Notes: generated by a model not told the origin, from the letters alone. Counted from the first letter of the stretch, positions 25,021 to 34,801 are shown. The stretch is 64,000 nucleotides of DNA from Desulfatibacillum aliphaticivorans DSM 15576 (GCF_000429905.1 NZ_AUCT01000018.1:62001-126000), one strand, 5' to 3'. Translations and numbers: made by a program.

Positions 25021-27423
25021 ATGGCCGGGCTGGCCCTGGCTCAGGGGTTGGGCGTCGCCGGCGGCTTCTTCCTCCCTGCCTGGGGCATAGCCCCCGCAAT
25101 CTTCCTATCCATCCTTGCATTAGCCCTGCTGATAAAAGCCAAAGCGACTCCCGCCGCGGCCTGCCTTCCTATTATTTTTTGCGTAGGCTGGATTTCCCTC
25201 TTGCCCTGGACAGGCGCCCCAAACCCGGACGGGCATATAAGTTCATATGTAGACGCTGGACCCGCGACGATTACCGGAACCCTTGTTGAGCGGCCCGACC
25301 AGTTTAGCGACAGAACCCGGTTCGTGCTGCGAGTGGAAGACCTCAACTCCAGCGGCCCTCTAAAAGGCAGAATCAGGACGACGGTGCGGCCTCCGGCCCC
25401 GGAACTGGTCGAAGGCGCCAGGGTGCGGTTTAAATCGGACATCCGGTCTTTCAGGAATTTCAGCAACCCCGGCGGGTTCGATTACGTCCGTTACATGCGA
25501 TTAAAAAATATCTTTGGATCAGCCTACGTGCGAGGCAAAGACAAGCTGGAAATCCTGGAGGCGCCGGACGGTTTTTTCACCCGAACCGAAAAAAGCCTGG
25601 GGAGGCTGATAGAGGAGTCCGCGCCCGAGTCCGGCCGCCCCTTGCTCCGGGCTTTGCTGTTGGGCGATAAAAAAGCCGTGGACCAGGACACGCGGGACCT
25701 TTTCGCCGATGCGGGCATCGCCCATTTGCTGGCCATATCCGGCCTGCACATCGGCATGGTGGCGGTGTTTGCGCTTTTTCTTTTCAAGTGGGTTTTGTCG
25801 CGTTCTGAAAGGCTGCTGCTTTCGGGCCGGTTGTTTCAAGTCAGCGCAGTTCTGACCATGGCGCCCGTGCTGTTCTACGGAATACTCACGGGCATGGCGC
25901 CCTCCACCCAGCGGGCGGTCATAATGGTGGGCGTTTTTCTGATGGCCTATGTATTCAACCGGGATTACGACTCGCTGAACACCCTGGGCGCGGCGGCCGT
26001 CGTCATATTGCTTTGGAACCCGCCGGCCTTGTTCGACGTGGGCTTTCAACTGTCTTTCACGGCGGTGTTCTGCATTTTATACGGCCTGAAAAAGATTCCG
26101 TTCAAGACCATCCCCATCACCTGGGGCGAAAAAGCGCGCCGCCGGATTTTGATCTATTTTTTGATCCCCGTCATCGCCCTGTTAGGCACGGCTCCTATTG
26201 TGCTTCATTATTTCGACCGGATTTCCCTAATTGGGCCGCTGGCCAATCTGATTGTTGTTCCTTTGATCGGGTTCGCCGTATTGCCTTTGGCCCTGATGGC
26301 CGGGTTGATCCATCCGATCCTGCCCTGGATGTCGGGAATTATGACCGCTGCGGCGGGTCATCTGCTTCAGTTTGTATTATTGTTATCCAAATGGCTGGCC
26401 GCCGTCCCCTTTGCTTCGGCCATGCCCGTCAAGCCCAACGCCCTGGAAATGGGATTGTATTACGCGGCCTTGTTCGCCCTGATAAACGTGAAGAAGAAGT
26501 GGGGGGCGGCTTTGCTTGCGATGTGTCTGGTAGGGGGGCTGGCGGATGCAGGATATTGGGCGCATCAGCGATTCGGGAGGGAGGATTTGCAGGTCACTTT
26601 TCTGGACGTGGGCCAGGGAAGCGCGATCTTGATGGAATTTCCCGGCGGGACTTGCATGCTGGTGGATGGAGGCGGGCTTTCGGCGTCCTCTTCTTTTGAC
26701 ACGGGCAGGATGATCGTGGCCCCTTTTCTATGGCAAAGGAAGATCCACGCCATAGAATACCTGGTCCTGACCCATCCCCAGCATGACCACGCCGGAGGAC
26801 TGGGATACATAGCCGAGCGATTCCGCATTAAAGAGTTCTGGTCCAACGGCCAACCCGCGCCTATCCACGCATACGAGCATCTTACGGCGGCATGCGAACG
26901 AAAAGGCGTTTTAAGGCCGTCTTTGGGGGAACTGCACCGGCCCAAGTCCATCCAGGGCGTAACCGCCCGGGTTTTGCATCCGGCGCCGGGATTTGAGGCT
27001 GGATTGGGCGACGACGTGCAATTGAACGAGAATTCTCTTGTCTTAAAACTGTCCTGGGACGATCAATCCATCCTGTTCACCGGGGATATTGAAGAGCAAG
27101 GAGAAGCCTCGCTGTTGAAACGCTGCCCCCCGGAAATCCTGCACTCCACCCTGCTGGCCGCGCCCCACCACGGCAGCAGAACGTCCTCCACCCAGGCGTT
27201 TGTTGAGGCGGTCCGGCCTGAGCATGTGGTGTTCACTACGGGTTATAAAAACTGGTACGGCTTCCCCCATGAAGAAGTGGTGCATAGGTATGAAGAAATC
27301 GGAGCGAGGATGTACAATACGGGAACCCAAGGCGCCTGCACCTTTACCGCAGCAAAGGATCATTGGTCCGGCAAAGCGTTTATTGACTTGTCTCGTAAAG
27401 GAAAAAAGGCCGGCAAACCCTGA
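25021..27423 (+). CDS. comEC: ComEC/Rec2-type DNA-uptake channel protein
   Basis: About 800 residues from the ATG at 25021; the frame is open from 24865 inside murA, and the exact start is uncertain because no strong ribosome-binding site is seen. N-terminal hydrophobic helices, an OB-like soluble domain (ITGTLVERPDQFSDRTRF), the competence domain (LLAISGLHIGMVAVFAL, GMAPSTQRAVIM) with further membrane helices, and a C-terminal metallo-beta-lactamase domain with HPQHDHAGG, LFTGDIE and APHHGSRTSS. It transports single-stranded DNA across the inner membrane. No other competence gene is adjacent, so natural transformation is not shown. Confidence 0.92.
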   Translation: MAGLALAQGLGVAGGFFLPAWGIAPAIFLSILALALLIKAKATPAAACLPIIFCVGWISLLPWTGAPNPDGHISSYVDAGPATITGTLVERPDQFSDRTRFVLRVEDLNSSGPLKGRIRTTVRPPAPELVEGARVRFKSDIRSFRNFSNPGGFDYVRYMRLKNIFGSAYVRGKDKLEILEAPDGFFTRTEKSLGRLIEESAPESGRPLLRALLLGDKKAVDQDTRDLFADAGIAHLLAISGLHIGMVAVFALFLFKWVLSRSERLLLSGRLFQVSAVLTMAPVLFYGILTGMAPSTQRAVIMVGVFLMAYVFNRDYDSLNTLGAAAVVILLWNPPALFDVGFQLSFTAVFCILYGLKKIPFKTIPITWGEKARRRILIYFLIPVIALLGTAPIVLHYFDRISLIGPLANLIVVPLIGFAVLPLALMAGLIHPILPWMSGIMTAAAGHLLQFVLLLSKWLAAVPFASAMPVKPNALEMGLYYAALFALINVKKKWGAALLAMCLVGGLADAGYWAHQRFGREDLQVTFLDVGQGSAILMEFPGGTCMLVDGGGLSASSSFDTGRMIVAPFLWQRKIHAIEYLVLTHPQHDHAGGLGYIAERFRIKEFWSNGQPAPIHAYEHLTAACERKGVLRPSLGELHRPKSIQGVTARVLHPAPGFEAGLGDDVQLNENSLVLKLSWDDQSILFTGDIEEQGEASLLKRCPPEILHSTLLAAPHHGSRTSSTQAFVEAVRPEHVVFTTGYKNWYGFPHEEVVHRYEEIGARMYNTGTQGACTFTAAKDHWSGKAFIDLSRKGKKAGKP

Positions 27424-27561
27424 CGCTACAGGGCGCAGGGATATCACGACTACATAAAATGTGATTTCAAGAAGGGCCGGCGGCTGGCCTGCTTTTTGTG
27501 TCAGCGCCCTTCCTGATATGGTAGTATGGGGTTGATTTATTTTTCAGGAAAGGAACCCTGC

Positions 27562-28794
27562 TTGAAGCCTCAAAACCCCGCAAGCCCGCCATCGCAAAAA
27601 GGCCCACGGCTGATTTTCGCCATGTGCAGCGCCCAGGTGTGCTCCATGCTGGGGGTTTTCGCCTTTCCCGCCTTGCTGCCTCATTTTCTCAAGCTATGGG
27701 GCCTGTCCAACAGCCAGGCCGGCTGGATCAACGGCGTCTATTTTATGGGCTACACCCTGGGCGTGCCCTTTTTAACCAGCCTGACCGATCGCATGGACGG
27801 CCGGAAGATCTACCTGACCTGCTGCCTGTTGGGATTTGCGGCCAATCTGGGCTTCGCCCTGGCGGTCAATGGATTCTGGTTGGCGCTTTTATTTCGTGCG
27901 CTTGCAGGCCTTGGTCTTGCCGGGACCTTCGTCCCCGGCCTGAAAGCTCTGATTGACCGGGTTCCCGAGCAGTCCCAGTCGCGGGCCGTGTCCTTTTATA
28001 CGGCCAGCTTCGGCCTGGGCATGAGCATGTCCTTTTACGTCACGGGAAAAATTTTTTCCGTTCTTGGATGGAAAATGGCCTTTGCCGGAGCCGCTTTTGG
28101 GTCTTTGGCGGCTTTAATCATATCGTTTTTCATGCTGGCCCCCAGGCCGGCGCCGCGAATTGGCGACGGCGCCTCCTTTTGGGAAACATTCGACTTCCGG
28201 CCGGCCTGGAAAAACCGCCCTGCCCGCTCCTACATCCTGGCTTATATGTGCCATATGTGGGAGATGTTCGCGGCCCGGTCCTGGATGGTCGCGTTTTTAA
28301 CCTTTTCCCTGACCTTGCAAAAGGGGCTGGAAAGTTACCCCGCGCCTACGACGGTTATGGCCGTAGCCGGAATCTTCGGCATGATAGCCAGCATCACCGG
28401 CGGAGAATTGGCGGACCGGTTCGGCAGGCGAAGGGTGGTCCGGGGGATCATGGCGATTTCGTGCATTACGGCTTTGACCATGGGGTTCGCCGTGCATCTG
28501 CCCTACCTTGCCGTTGCCGGGCTGTGCCTGTTTTACACCGTGTTTTTCCAGGGGGATTCGGCGGCCATACACTCCGGAGTGATCACCGCGGCCCAGCCGG
28601 AACGCCGAGGATCGACCATGGCGCTGCAATCCCTGGGAGGATTCGCCGCGGCGTCTTTAGGAACCGTGGCTTCGGGCTTCGCCCTGGATCTGACCGGCGG
28701 AGGGAATACGGCCTTTTCGTGGGGGATCGCCTTTGGAGTCATGGGGGCGACGGCGTTGTTGGGGAGTTTGTTGTTGAAAAAAGAAGATGCTTGA
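27562..28794 (+). CDS. MFS transporter
   Basis: 410 residues if started at the TTG at 27562, which has AGGAAAGG before it (an ATG at 27526 is in frame but lacks a good site). Twelve hydrophobic helices with the MFS loop signature SLTDRMDGRKIY between helices 2 and 3 and its echo ELADRFGRRRVVRG between 8 and 9. Resembles uptake/efflux MFS proteins of unknown substrate (CSAQVCSMLGVFAFPALLPHF). It follows comEC after about 140 bp and converges on the hotdog gene. Confidence 0.85.
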   Translation: MKPQNPASPPSQKGPRLIFAMCSAQVCSMLGVFAFPALLPHFLKLWGLSNSQAGWINGVYFMGYTLGVPFLTSLTDRMDGRKIYLTCCLLGFAANLGFALAVNGFWLALLFRALAGLGLAGTFVPGLKALIDRVPEQSQSRAVSFYTASFGLGMSMSFYVTGKIFSVLGWKMAFAGAAFGSLAALIISFFMLAPRPAPRIGDGASFWETFDFRPAWKNRPARSYILAYMCHMWEMFAARSWMVAFLTFSLTLQKGLESYPAPTTVMAVAGIFGMIASITGGELADRFGRRRVVRGIMAISCITALTMGFAVHLPYLAVAGLCLFYTVFFQGDSAAIHSGVITAAQPERRGSTMALQSLGGFAAASLGTVASGFALDLTGGGNTAFSWGIAFGVMGATALLGSLLLKKEDA

Positions 28795-28823
28795 AAGATT
28801 GTCCGGACGCAGCCCTATTTATG

Positions 28824-29345
28824 TCACTCCGCCAGGGCGCTTTTGTTAAATGCGGCTTCCAGTTGCTCGAAAAGCCAGTTCATGTCCTTTTGGTGGCTTT
28901 CGGGAATTTCCTTGATGCGCTTTTCGGACAAGAAGGCCACCTCGGCCTTGCCCGTGGCGGACTTGCGGCCGTCAGGCCCCAGCAGCAGGGCGTCTATGGT
29001 CGCCCGTCCGTTTTCCGACTCGGACCGGAATTTGCCTTGCACGCGCACCTTGGAGCCCACGGGTATGGGGCGCAAATAACGGATGTTCAGACTGCGGGTG
29101 ACGAAAAATTTTCTTTTCAGGGTGATGACGGTCCAGCCCACGATTTCGTCCATGAGCGTGGAAATGATGCCGCCGTGGACCAGATTTTCCCAGCCGGCCA
29201 GATTTTGGCCCAGAACCAGGTCCGAGACCACCTTATCCCCTTCCAGAAAAAAATGCATGTGCAGGCCGATGGGGTTGGCCGACCCGCAGGCGAAGCAATT
29301 GTAGCCCTCCAGGTTGGGCAAAGGGATGCGTTGGGTTTCTTCCAT
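28824..29345 (-). CDS. Hotdog-fold thioesterase (PaaI-like)
   Basis: 173 residues. NCFACGSANPIGLHM at the N-terminus, ENLVHGGIISTLMDEIVGW (the conserved helix and the HGG loop) and the strand series FFVTRSLNIRYLRPIPVGSKVRVQG are typical of PaaI-like acyl-CoA thioesterases. The acyl chain is unknown. A C-terminal helix (ESHQKDMNWLFEQLEAAF) is extra. It lies 9 bp downstream of the lipoprotein gene of the Mla-type operon and may be part of it. Confidence 0.8.
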   Translation of the reverse strand: MEETQRIPLPNLEGYNCFACGSANPIGLHMHFFLEGDKVVSDLVLGQNLAGWENLVHGGIISTLMDEIVGWTVITLKRKFFVTRSLNIRYLRPIPVGSKVRVQGKFRSESENGRATIDALLLGPDGRKSATGKAEVAFLSEKRIKEIPESHQKDMNWLFEQLEAAFNKSALAE

Positions 29346-29354
29346 CTTGGCCGC

Positions 29355-30023
29355 CTATTTCCGGTCTGCAGCCTCCAGGGCCGCGTAAACGTCCTCCATA
29401 ACCATGAGAGACGCTTTTTCCATGGCCTGGCTCATGGCCTTGGCAATGGACTCCGGATTCTTTTCATCCGCCTTTTGGGTCAGGCGGTATTGTTTTTGAA
29501 AAACTATCTGACGGGTCACGTCAGGCTCGTGCATTTTGACCAGGGTTACGCTGAAGCCCAAAACAGCCTCCCAGCTATCTTCGCCGTCCCGTTCGTAAAA
29601 TTCCTCCACCACGCCTTCCAGGGTATGGGTCATCCTGAGGTTGGAGTCATAGGAAAGAACGGCTGTAAAGGCGCTCTGGGCTTTAAAATCCCTGGCCAGA
29701 TAATAAGTCACCAGGTCCCCGGGGTTGGCCCTCCACCTGTGATAAGAGTAGGTGTTTCGCACAAAGGCTTTGTCCCGGTATATGATGGGCAGCATGTTGT
29801 AATCCGGAGAAACGGAAAAGCGTTTGATCATGATCACGTAAGGCAGGACTTCGGCCTTTTCCATTTTTGGGGATTCATATTCCAGAGTGTAGTGCGTGAT
29901 GGGGGTTGCGGCGGTGCGCGAGATATTGCACGCCGGCAGCGCCCCTAACATCAACGCTGTACATATGATTGGAATTATTCTTCCGGGTTTCACGCGGATT
30001 CTCCTTGTTGGTTGACAAGACAT
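29355..30023 (-). CDS. ABC-type transport auxiliary lipoprotein (PqiC/YmbA-like)
   Basis: 222 residues from the ATG at 30021-30023, which follows the MCE stop by one base (TAGATG). The signal peptide ends in a lipobox LPAC, so it should be a lipoprotein. The body (HYTLEYESPK, YVIMIKRFSVSPDYNMLPIIYRD, WRANPGDLVTYYLARDF, LEGVVEEFYERD) is the ABC-transport auxiliary (DUF330-like) fold. In PqiC-like systems it is the outer-membrane-anchored partner of an MCE protein in lipid transport between membranes. Last of the four core genes. Confidence 0.82.
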   Translation of the reverse strand: MSCQPTRRIRVKPGRIIPIICTALMLGALPACNISRTAATPITHYTLEYESPKMEKAEVLPYVIMIKRFSVSPDYNMLPIIYRDKAFVRNTYSYHRWRANPGDLVTYYLARDFKAQSAFTAVLSYDSNLRMTHTLEGVVEEFYERDGEDSWEAVLGFSVTLVKMHEPDVTRQIVFQKQYRLTQKADEKNPESIAKAMSQAMEKASLMVMEDVYAALEAADRK

Positions 30024-30024
30024 T

Positions 30025-31041
30025 CTATCGTACGGAGCCCCCGCCATTTCCAACGCTTCGCGGCGAAGGCGGCTGGCCCAGCAAAATTTGCGCGGGATCC
30101 TGAGCCAGGCTGTCCAGGAGTCTGTTCAGGTTTTCCGTGGCTTTTTCCAGATTTTGCACCGAAACCAGCAAGTGCTGTTGCAGATGACTGAACTTGTCGT
30201 CCGTTCCGGCCACCAGATTTTCGCCTTCTTTAACCATGCTGGCTGCGGCCTCCATGGTCTCGCGCAAGGCGTCCATGGCAAGGGTCAGGTTTTCCTGGTT
30301 CTGAAGCAAAAGGCCGTCCAGCCTGCCCAGGGCGGATTCAGCCCGATTGAACATGGCGCGGGCGTCTCCCACGGTATCCTCCACTTCCGGCCCCACCTGC
30401 TGCACGGAAGCGAGAATGGCGTCCCAGCGCTCCGGGTCCAGGATGTTGTTCAATCGGTCCAGGGATTCCACAATGGACGAGGAAATGGCTTCCGTGTCCG
30501 TATTTTTAATCACCTTGTCCAGGGAGTCCAGATCCCGCTGCAGCCGGACGATAACGCCTTCCACGTCCATTTGCTCAAAACGGCTGAACATGGTCTCCAC
30601 ATTGCGGAACATCTGGTTGATTCCGGACAGCCGGGTTGGGATGACCGGGTAAGGCGGTTCAAAGGAAAACTCCTGTTTTATACTGGACGGGACCGGCTCC
30701 AGATCCAGTTCAATGAACATGATGCCGGTGATGCCCACGGACTTCAATTGCGCGAAAACGGGCTCTTCGGGGATGTCGCCTTTACGGATTTTAACCACCA
30801 CCTCCACCAGTTTGCCGTCTGCGGCCACTTCGATGGACTGCACCGAGCCGATGGGCACGCCGCGATATTTTACCGTGGAATCCTGATCCAGGCCTTGGAC
30901 GGATTCATCAAAGTACATGACATAATTTACGCCTTTTTCCAAATACCCGGACATGCCGACCCATATGACCACCACCACTGTTAAGGCGACGCCCGCAATG
31001 AGAAATAGCCCGACCATAAACTTGGTTTGTACGGAAGCCAT
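30025..31041 (-). CDS. MCE-family substrate-binding protein (MlaD-like)
   Basis: 338 residues from the ATG at 31039-31041 (frame open to 31065). A single N-terminal membrane helix (MVGLFLIAGVALTVVVVIWVG), then an MCE domain (VNYVMYFDESVQGLDQDSTVKYRGVPIGSVQSIEV..., about 40-130) and a long helical/coiled-coil tail. Anchored in the inner membrane and facing the periplasm, it should hand phospholipid to or from the permease-ATPase. The tail is longer than in E. coli MlaD, more like periplasm-spanning MCE proteins. Confidence 0.88.
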   Translation of the reverse strand: MASVQTKFMVGLFLIAGVALTVVVVIWVGMSGYLEKGVNYVMYFDESVQGLDQDSTVKYRGVPIGSVQSIEVAADGKLVEVVVKIRKGDIPEEPVFAQLKSVGITGIMFIELDLEPVPSSIKQEFSFEPPYPVIPTRLSGINQMFRNVETMFSRFEQMDVEGVIVRLQRDLDSLDKVIKNTDTEAISSSIVESLDRLNNILDPERWDAILASVQQVGPEVEDTVGDARAMFNRAESALGRLDGLLLQNQENLTLAMDALRETMEAAASMVKEGENLVAGTDDKFSHLQQHLLVSVQNLEKATENLNRLLDSLAQDPAQILLGQPPSPRSVGNGGGSVR

Positions 31042-31076
31042 GCTTGGTTGTCTCCATGCCCACAATGCAATGGATG

Positions 31077-31841
31077 TCAGTCGCAGACATCCTGCCCCGG
31101 CGGGTTGAAAAAATCCCTGACCAGGGGATGGGCGTTATTATTTTTAAGGTCCATAGGAGTTCCCTGGGCGATGATTCCCCGGGTTTCCTTGTCCAGAACG
31201 ATCACCCTTTGGGCGACTGAAAAAATACTCCGCAACTCATGCGTAACCACCACCATGGTGGTTTTGAATATCTTGTTAAGCTGCAATATCAAACGGTCCA
31301 GTTCGGACGAGGTAATGGGGTCCAGACCGGCCGAAGGTTCGTCAAAAAAAAGAATTTTGGGGTTCAAGGCCATGGCCCTGGCCAGGCCGGCCCTTTTTTT
31401 CATGCCGCCCGAAAGCTCGGAAGGCAGCAGGTTTTCCGATCCGTCCAAATACACCATGGACAGCTTAATCCTAACCAGGCTGTCCACCGCGTCCTTGGGC
31501 AGATCCGTATGCTCCAGGATGGGCAGGGCGACGTTCTGCCCCACCGTGAGCGAGCTTAAAAGCGCGCTTCCCTGATACAGCACTCCGATGCGTTTGAGCA
31601 AGTCATGGTACTCGCTTGTGCTGCAGGTGTTAAGGCAGCAGCCGTCCACTAAGATTTCGCCGCTGATGGGAGGCAGCTGCCCGATCATGTGCTTGAGCAG
31701 GGTGCTTTTTCCGCAGCCGCTGCCGCCCACGATCATCAGGATTTCCCCCGGACTTACGTCAAAGGAAACGTCTTCCAGGATGCGGACGTCCCCGTACCCT
31801 GCAGTGAGGCTCCTAACGCTTATGATGGGCTCCTGAACCAT
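31077..31841 (-). CDS. ABC transporter ATPase (MlaF-like)
   Basis: 254 residues with Walker A GGSGCGKST, signature LSGGMKKRAGLARAMALNPKILFFDEPSAGLDP (Walker B DEP) and the H-loop VVVTHE. The LPSELSGGMKKR variant is that of MlaF/Ttg2A proteins. It powers the MCE system. GGAGCTGATTC precedes the ATG, and the gene sits between permease and MCE genes in the order permease-ATPase-MCE-lipoprotein. Confidence 0.93.
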   Translation of the reverse strand: MVQEPIISVRSLTAGYGDVRILEDVSFDVSPGEILMIVGGSGCGKSTLLKHMIGQLPPISGEILVDGCCLNTCSTSEYHDLLKRIGVLYQGSALLSSLTVGQNVALPILEHTDLPKDAVDSLVRIKLSMVYLDGSENLLPSELSGGMKKRAGLARAMALNPKILFFDEPSAGLDPITSSELDRLILQLNKIFKTTMVVVTHELRSIFSVAQRVIVLDKETRGIIAQGTPMDLKNNNAHPLVRDFFNPPGQDVCD

Positions 31842-31844
31842 GAA

Positions 31845-32978
31845 TCAGCTCCAGTACAACTGGATGAATGCAAAAATGCAATCCCACAGAATAATGAGAA
31901 ATATGCCCGAAACCACGGACGACGTGGTGGCCTCGCCCACGGCCGAGGAGCCGCCCTTGACCTGAAAACCGCGGAGGCAGCCGATCCAGGTGATTAAAAA
32001 TGCAAACACAACGGCCTTGAAAAAGCACCAGTTGACCGCGTACATGCTCAGGCTGTCGATGGTTTCACTCAGATAATTCGAAAGGGTCAGGTCCAGGAAA
32101 ACCACTCCGACAAGCAGCCCGCCCAGGATGCCGAACAGACAAGCGAAGACGGTCAGAATAGGCATGACGATCATGGCTGCAGTCATTTTGGGCATGACCA
32201 AAAAAACCACGGGGTTGAAGCCCATGGTGGACAACGCATCCACCTCTTCGGAAATCTTCATGGCGCCGATTTCCGAGGCAAAGGCCGAGCCGGAGCGGCC
32301 CGTGACTACAATGGCCGTCATGATGGGCCCCAACTCCCGGACCATGGCGATGGCCACCAGGGGCGCCACGTAAATATTGGCCCCGAACTGCTTGAGCTGC
32401 ACCGAGGTCATGAACGCCATGATGAAACCCAGCAAAAAATTGATGAGCCCCACAATGGGCACCGCGTCCACGCCCACCTTGCGCATGGCCGTCAACATGT
32501 CGTCCCAGCGCATGGAAAAGGGATGGCGAACCACAATGGCGGCGCAAAGCAAAACGTCGCCGGTGAAGTCAATCAACTCCTTGGCGCCAAGCACTTTATC
32601 AATGATTGCTCCGCCCAGGGCGACAAAGGGATTTTCGTGTTTGGGCTTTTCCAGAGCAGGAGCGTTAATCAACCTTTGAAAATGAAGCAGGTCCAGCACT
32701 TCCCGCACACTGGGCCTGGCCGCCTCAATGGAGCAGGGGGAATTCACGGCGTGGGCGGCTTTATGCACGTGCGCCAGCAGCAGCGCCCCAAAGTCGTCCA
32801 GCCGGGTCACGTCCTTAAGGTCAATCACCAACTCGCCGGCGCAGCCTTTTTTTATGGCTTGGCGTAAAGGGCCGGCCAGTGCAAAATAGGCGTCCTGGTC
32901 CAAGGGCCCGTGCAGTCGCAGGATAGAGCCTTTGCCGTCGTTGTCTTCGATGGTGAACGTGGCTGCCAGAGTATTCAT
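31845..32978 (-). CDS. MlaE-type permease with fused N-terminal STAS domain
   Basis: 377 residues. The first ~110 residues (LRLHGPLDQDAYFALAGPLRQAI, LVIDLKDVTRLDDFGALLLA) form a STAS domain, equivalent to the separate MlaB protein of E. coli. The rest is an MlaE permease: VDAVPIVGLINFLLGFIMAFMTSVQLKQFGANIYV, ELGPIMTAIVVTGRSGSAFASEIGAM, then a C-terminal half with three helices. Fusion of MlaB to MlaE removes the need for a separate mlaB. It is the first gene of the operon, starting 15 bp after the beta-CASP gene. Confidence 0.9.
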   Translation of the reverse strand: MNTLAATFTIEDNDGKGSILRLHGPLDQDAYFALAGPLRQAIKKGCAGELVIDLKDVTRLDDFGALLLAHVHKAAHAVNSPCSIEAARPSVREVLDLLHFQRLINAPALEKPKHENPFVALGGAIIDKVLGAKELIDFTGDVLLCAAIVVRHPFSMRWDDMLTAMRKVGVDAVPIVGLINFLLGFIMAFMTSVQLKQFGANIYVAPLVAIAMVRELGPIMTAIVVTGRSGSAFASEIGAMKISEEVDALSTMGFNPVVFLVMPKMTAAMIVMPILTVFACLFGILGGLLVGVVFLDLTLSNYLSETIDSLSMYAVNWCFFKAVVFAFLITWIGCLRGFQVKGGSSAVGEATTSSVVSGIFLIILWDCIFAFIQLYWS

Positions 32979-32992
32979 CCTTAGAATGGCTT

Positions 32993-34609
32993 TTATCCGC
33001 TTTTCAGAATACTTTCCAGTTCCTCTTGAATAAACTGGAGACGCTCCAATCCGTGGTCTCCGTCCTTTTCCTTAGCCAATCGCTCGTTCAGCGTTCTGCG
33101 CAACTCCCGGATATTTTTTTCCATGCTCACGATGACGTTGTTCATCTCCGCATAGTAGTCCGGCTCCATATCCTCTTCTTGTTCCGGAAGCTCATAATCC
33201 ACGGCTTTGGGAGTGAGGAGGATGGATTCCCGCCATCTGGGCACATGGGTTTCCAGGCCGTATTTCTCCTGGATTTTTTCCGCCAACACCTTGCAGGCCT
33301 CGGGTTCGCCATGGATGGGAAAAACCTTGGGCTTGGATTCCGCAAAGTGGCCCACCCACCGCAACAGGTCTTCCTGGTCCGCATGGGCGGAAAAACCGCC
33401 GATGGTGTGGACCTTGGCCTTTACGGCCACGGTTTCCCGGAAAATCTTGACCTCAGAGGCGCCTTCCACAATCCGGCGGCCCGTGGTCCCCTGAGCCTGG
33501 AATCCCACGATGACCAGGCTGGAGCCCGGCCTCCACAAGTTGTGCTTAAGATGATGCTTGATCCTGCCGGCCGTGCACATGCCGTTTCCGGCCATGACAA
33601 TGGCGGGGCCGGGCCTCTCGTTGATGGCGATGGATTCCGCCGTACTGGGCGTAAACTTGAGGTTGGGCAAGTCCAGGGGGTCGAAGCCCTTTTGCACAAT
33701 GGCCATGGCTTCTTCGTCATAATGCTTTTTGTGCTTGCGGAAAATCTCCGTGGCCTTGATGGCCAAAGGGCTGTCCAGATAGATAGGCATGTCAGGCAGT
33801 ACGCCGGCGCGGTGGAATTCGCCCAGAATGTATAGGATTTCCTGGGTGCGCTCCACGGCGAAAGCCGGAATGACAACCTTTTCGCCGTTTTCGTAACTGT
33901 ATTTGATAGCCTCCAGAAGCTCCTGGCGGCTTTCCTCGTGGGATTTATGCAGCCGGTTGCCGTAAGTGGATTCCATGAACAGGAAGTCCGCGGCGAAAAC
34001 CTCGTAAGGGTCTTTGATGATAAGCTGCTCGGGCTGGCCGATATCCCCGGAAAATACGATTTTCATTTCCTGGCCGTCGTCCTCGATCCACATCTCCAGG
34101 ATGGCCGAGCCCAGAATGTGGCCGGCGTTCCGCAAACGGATCTTGACGCCCATATTCAGTTCCAGCATTTCGTCCCGATTCTGGGGCTGGAAATGGGAAA
34201 GGCTTCTTTCGGCGTCCGGGGTGGTATACAGGGGTTGGATGTCTTTGCTGCCCCTGCGCTTATTTTTCCGGGTTTGCCATTCGGCGTTCATCTCCTGGAT
34301 GTGCGCCGAATCCAGCAGCAGGATTTCCGCCAGATCAATGGTGGGAGGGGATGCAATGATCTTTCCTTTGTATCCGTCCTTGATCAGTTTGGGAATGCGG
34401 CCGATGTGGTCAATGTGCGCATGCGTGACAATCACCAGGTCGATGTCCGCGGGGTTGAATCCCCAGCTTTCCCAGTTGCGGGCTTCCATTTGTTTGCCGC
34501 CCTGAAACAGGCCGCAATCCACCAAGATTTTTCTGCCGTCCGAGGTCTCCACCAAATGGTTGGAGCCAGTAACTCCGCCAGCGGCGCCCAAGCATGTAAC
34601 TCGTACCAT
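32993..34609 (-). CDS. Beta-CASP metallo-beta-lactamase-fold ribonuclease-like protein
   Basis: 538 residues from the ATG at 34607-34609 (GAAAGG upstream; frame open to 34642). MBL motifs LVDCGLFQGG, THAHIDHIGRIPK and SGDIGQPEQLI are followed by the beta-CASP cap and the RNA-processing motif GGFSAHADQEDLL and FPIHGE near the C-terminus. Such bacterial homologues of CPSF/Int11 act as RNA endo/exonucleases, but the target in this organism is unknown. The last 60 residues are a charged coil. It is a separate function from the Mla-type operon, though it lies directly upstream. Confidence 0.9.
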   Translation of the reverse strand: MVRVTCLGAAGGVTGSNHLVETSDGRKILVDCGLFQGGKQMEARNWESWGFNPADIDLVIVTHAHIDHIGRIPKLIKDGYKGKIIASPPTIDLAEILLLDSAHIQEMNAEWQTRKNKRRGSKDIQPLYTTPDAERSLSHFQPQNRDEMLELNMGVKIRLRNAGHILGSAILEMWIEDDGQEMKIVFSGDIGQPEQLIIKDPYEVFAADFLFMESTYGNRLHKSHEESRQELLEAIKYSYENGEKVVIPAFAVERTQEILYILGEFHRAGVLPDMPIYLDSPLAIKATEIFRKHKKHYDEEAMAIVQKGFDPLDLPNLKFTPSTAESIAINERPGPAIVMAGNGMCTAGRIKHHLKHNLWRPGSSLVIVGFQAQGTTGRRIVEGASEVKIFRETVAVKAKVHTIGGFSAHADQEDLLRWVGHFAESKPKVFPIHGEPEACKVLAEKIQEKYGLETHVPRWRESILLTPKAVDYELPEQEEDMEPDYYAEMNNVIVSMEKNIRELRRTLNERLAKEKDGDHGLERLQFIQEELESILKSG

Positions 34610-34722
34610 TGTTTGCTGCCTTTCCTTTACAATATATGCCATAAGTGCACGAAACCATACCGCGTAACCCGCTCTTTTGCAATGGCAATGTGCGTATTCC
34701 GGGGCGCCTCCTTATTATGGCT

Positions 34723-34751
34723 TTGACAGTTTGACGCCCTTCCGATAAATA
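34723..34751 (+). promoter_or_regulatory. Candidate promoter of the DnaJ-like gene
   Basis: TTGACA (34723-34728), a 17-bp spacer and TAAATA (34746-34751), 50 bp before the start codon. Confidence 0.7.
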
Positions 34752-34801
34752 GTATCCAGCCGCAGGACTTGGTCGGACTTGAAACTGGAGCGGACTGACC
34801 C

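Noticed and set aside
28068..29948. 626-residue plus-strand open frame across the MFS, hotdog and lipoprotein genes
   Set aside because: Overlaps three well-supported genes on both strands; no homology pattern.
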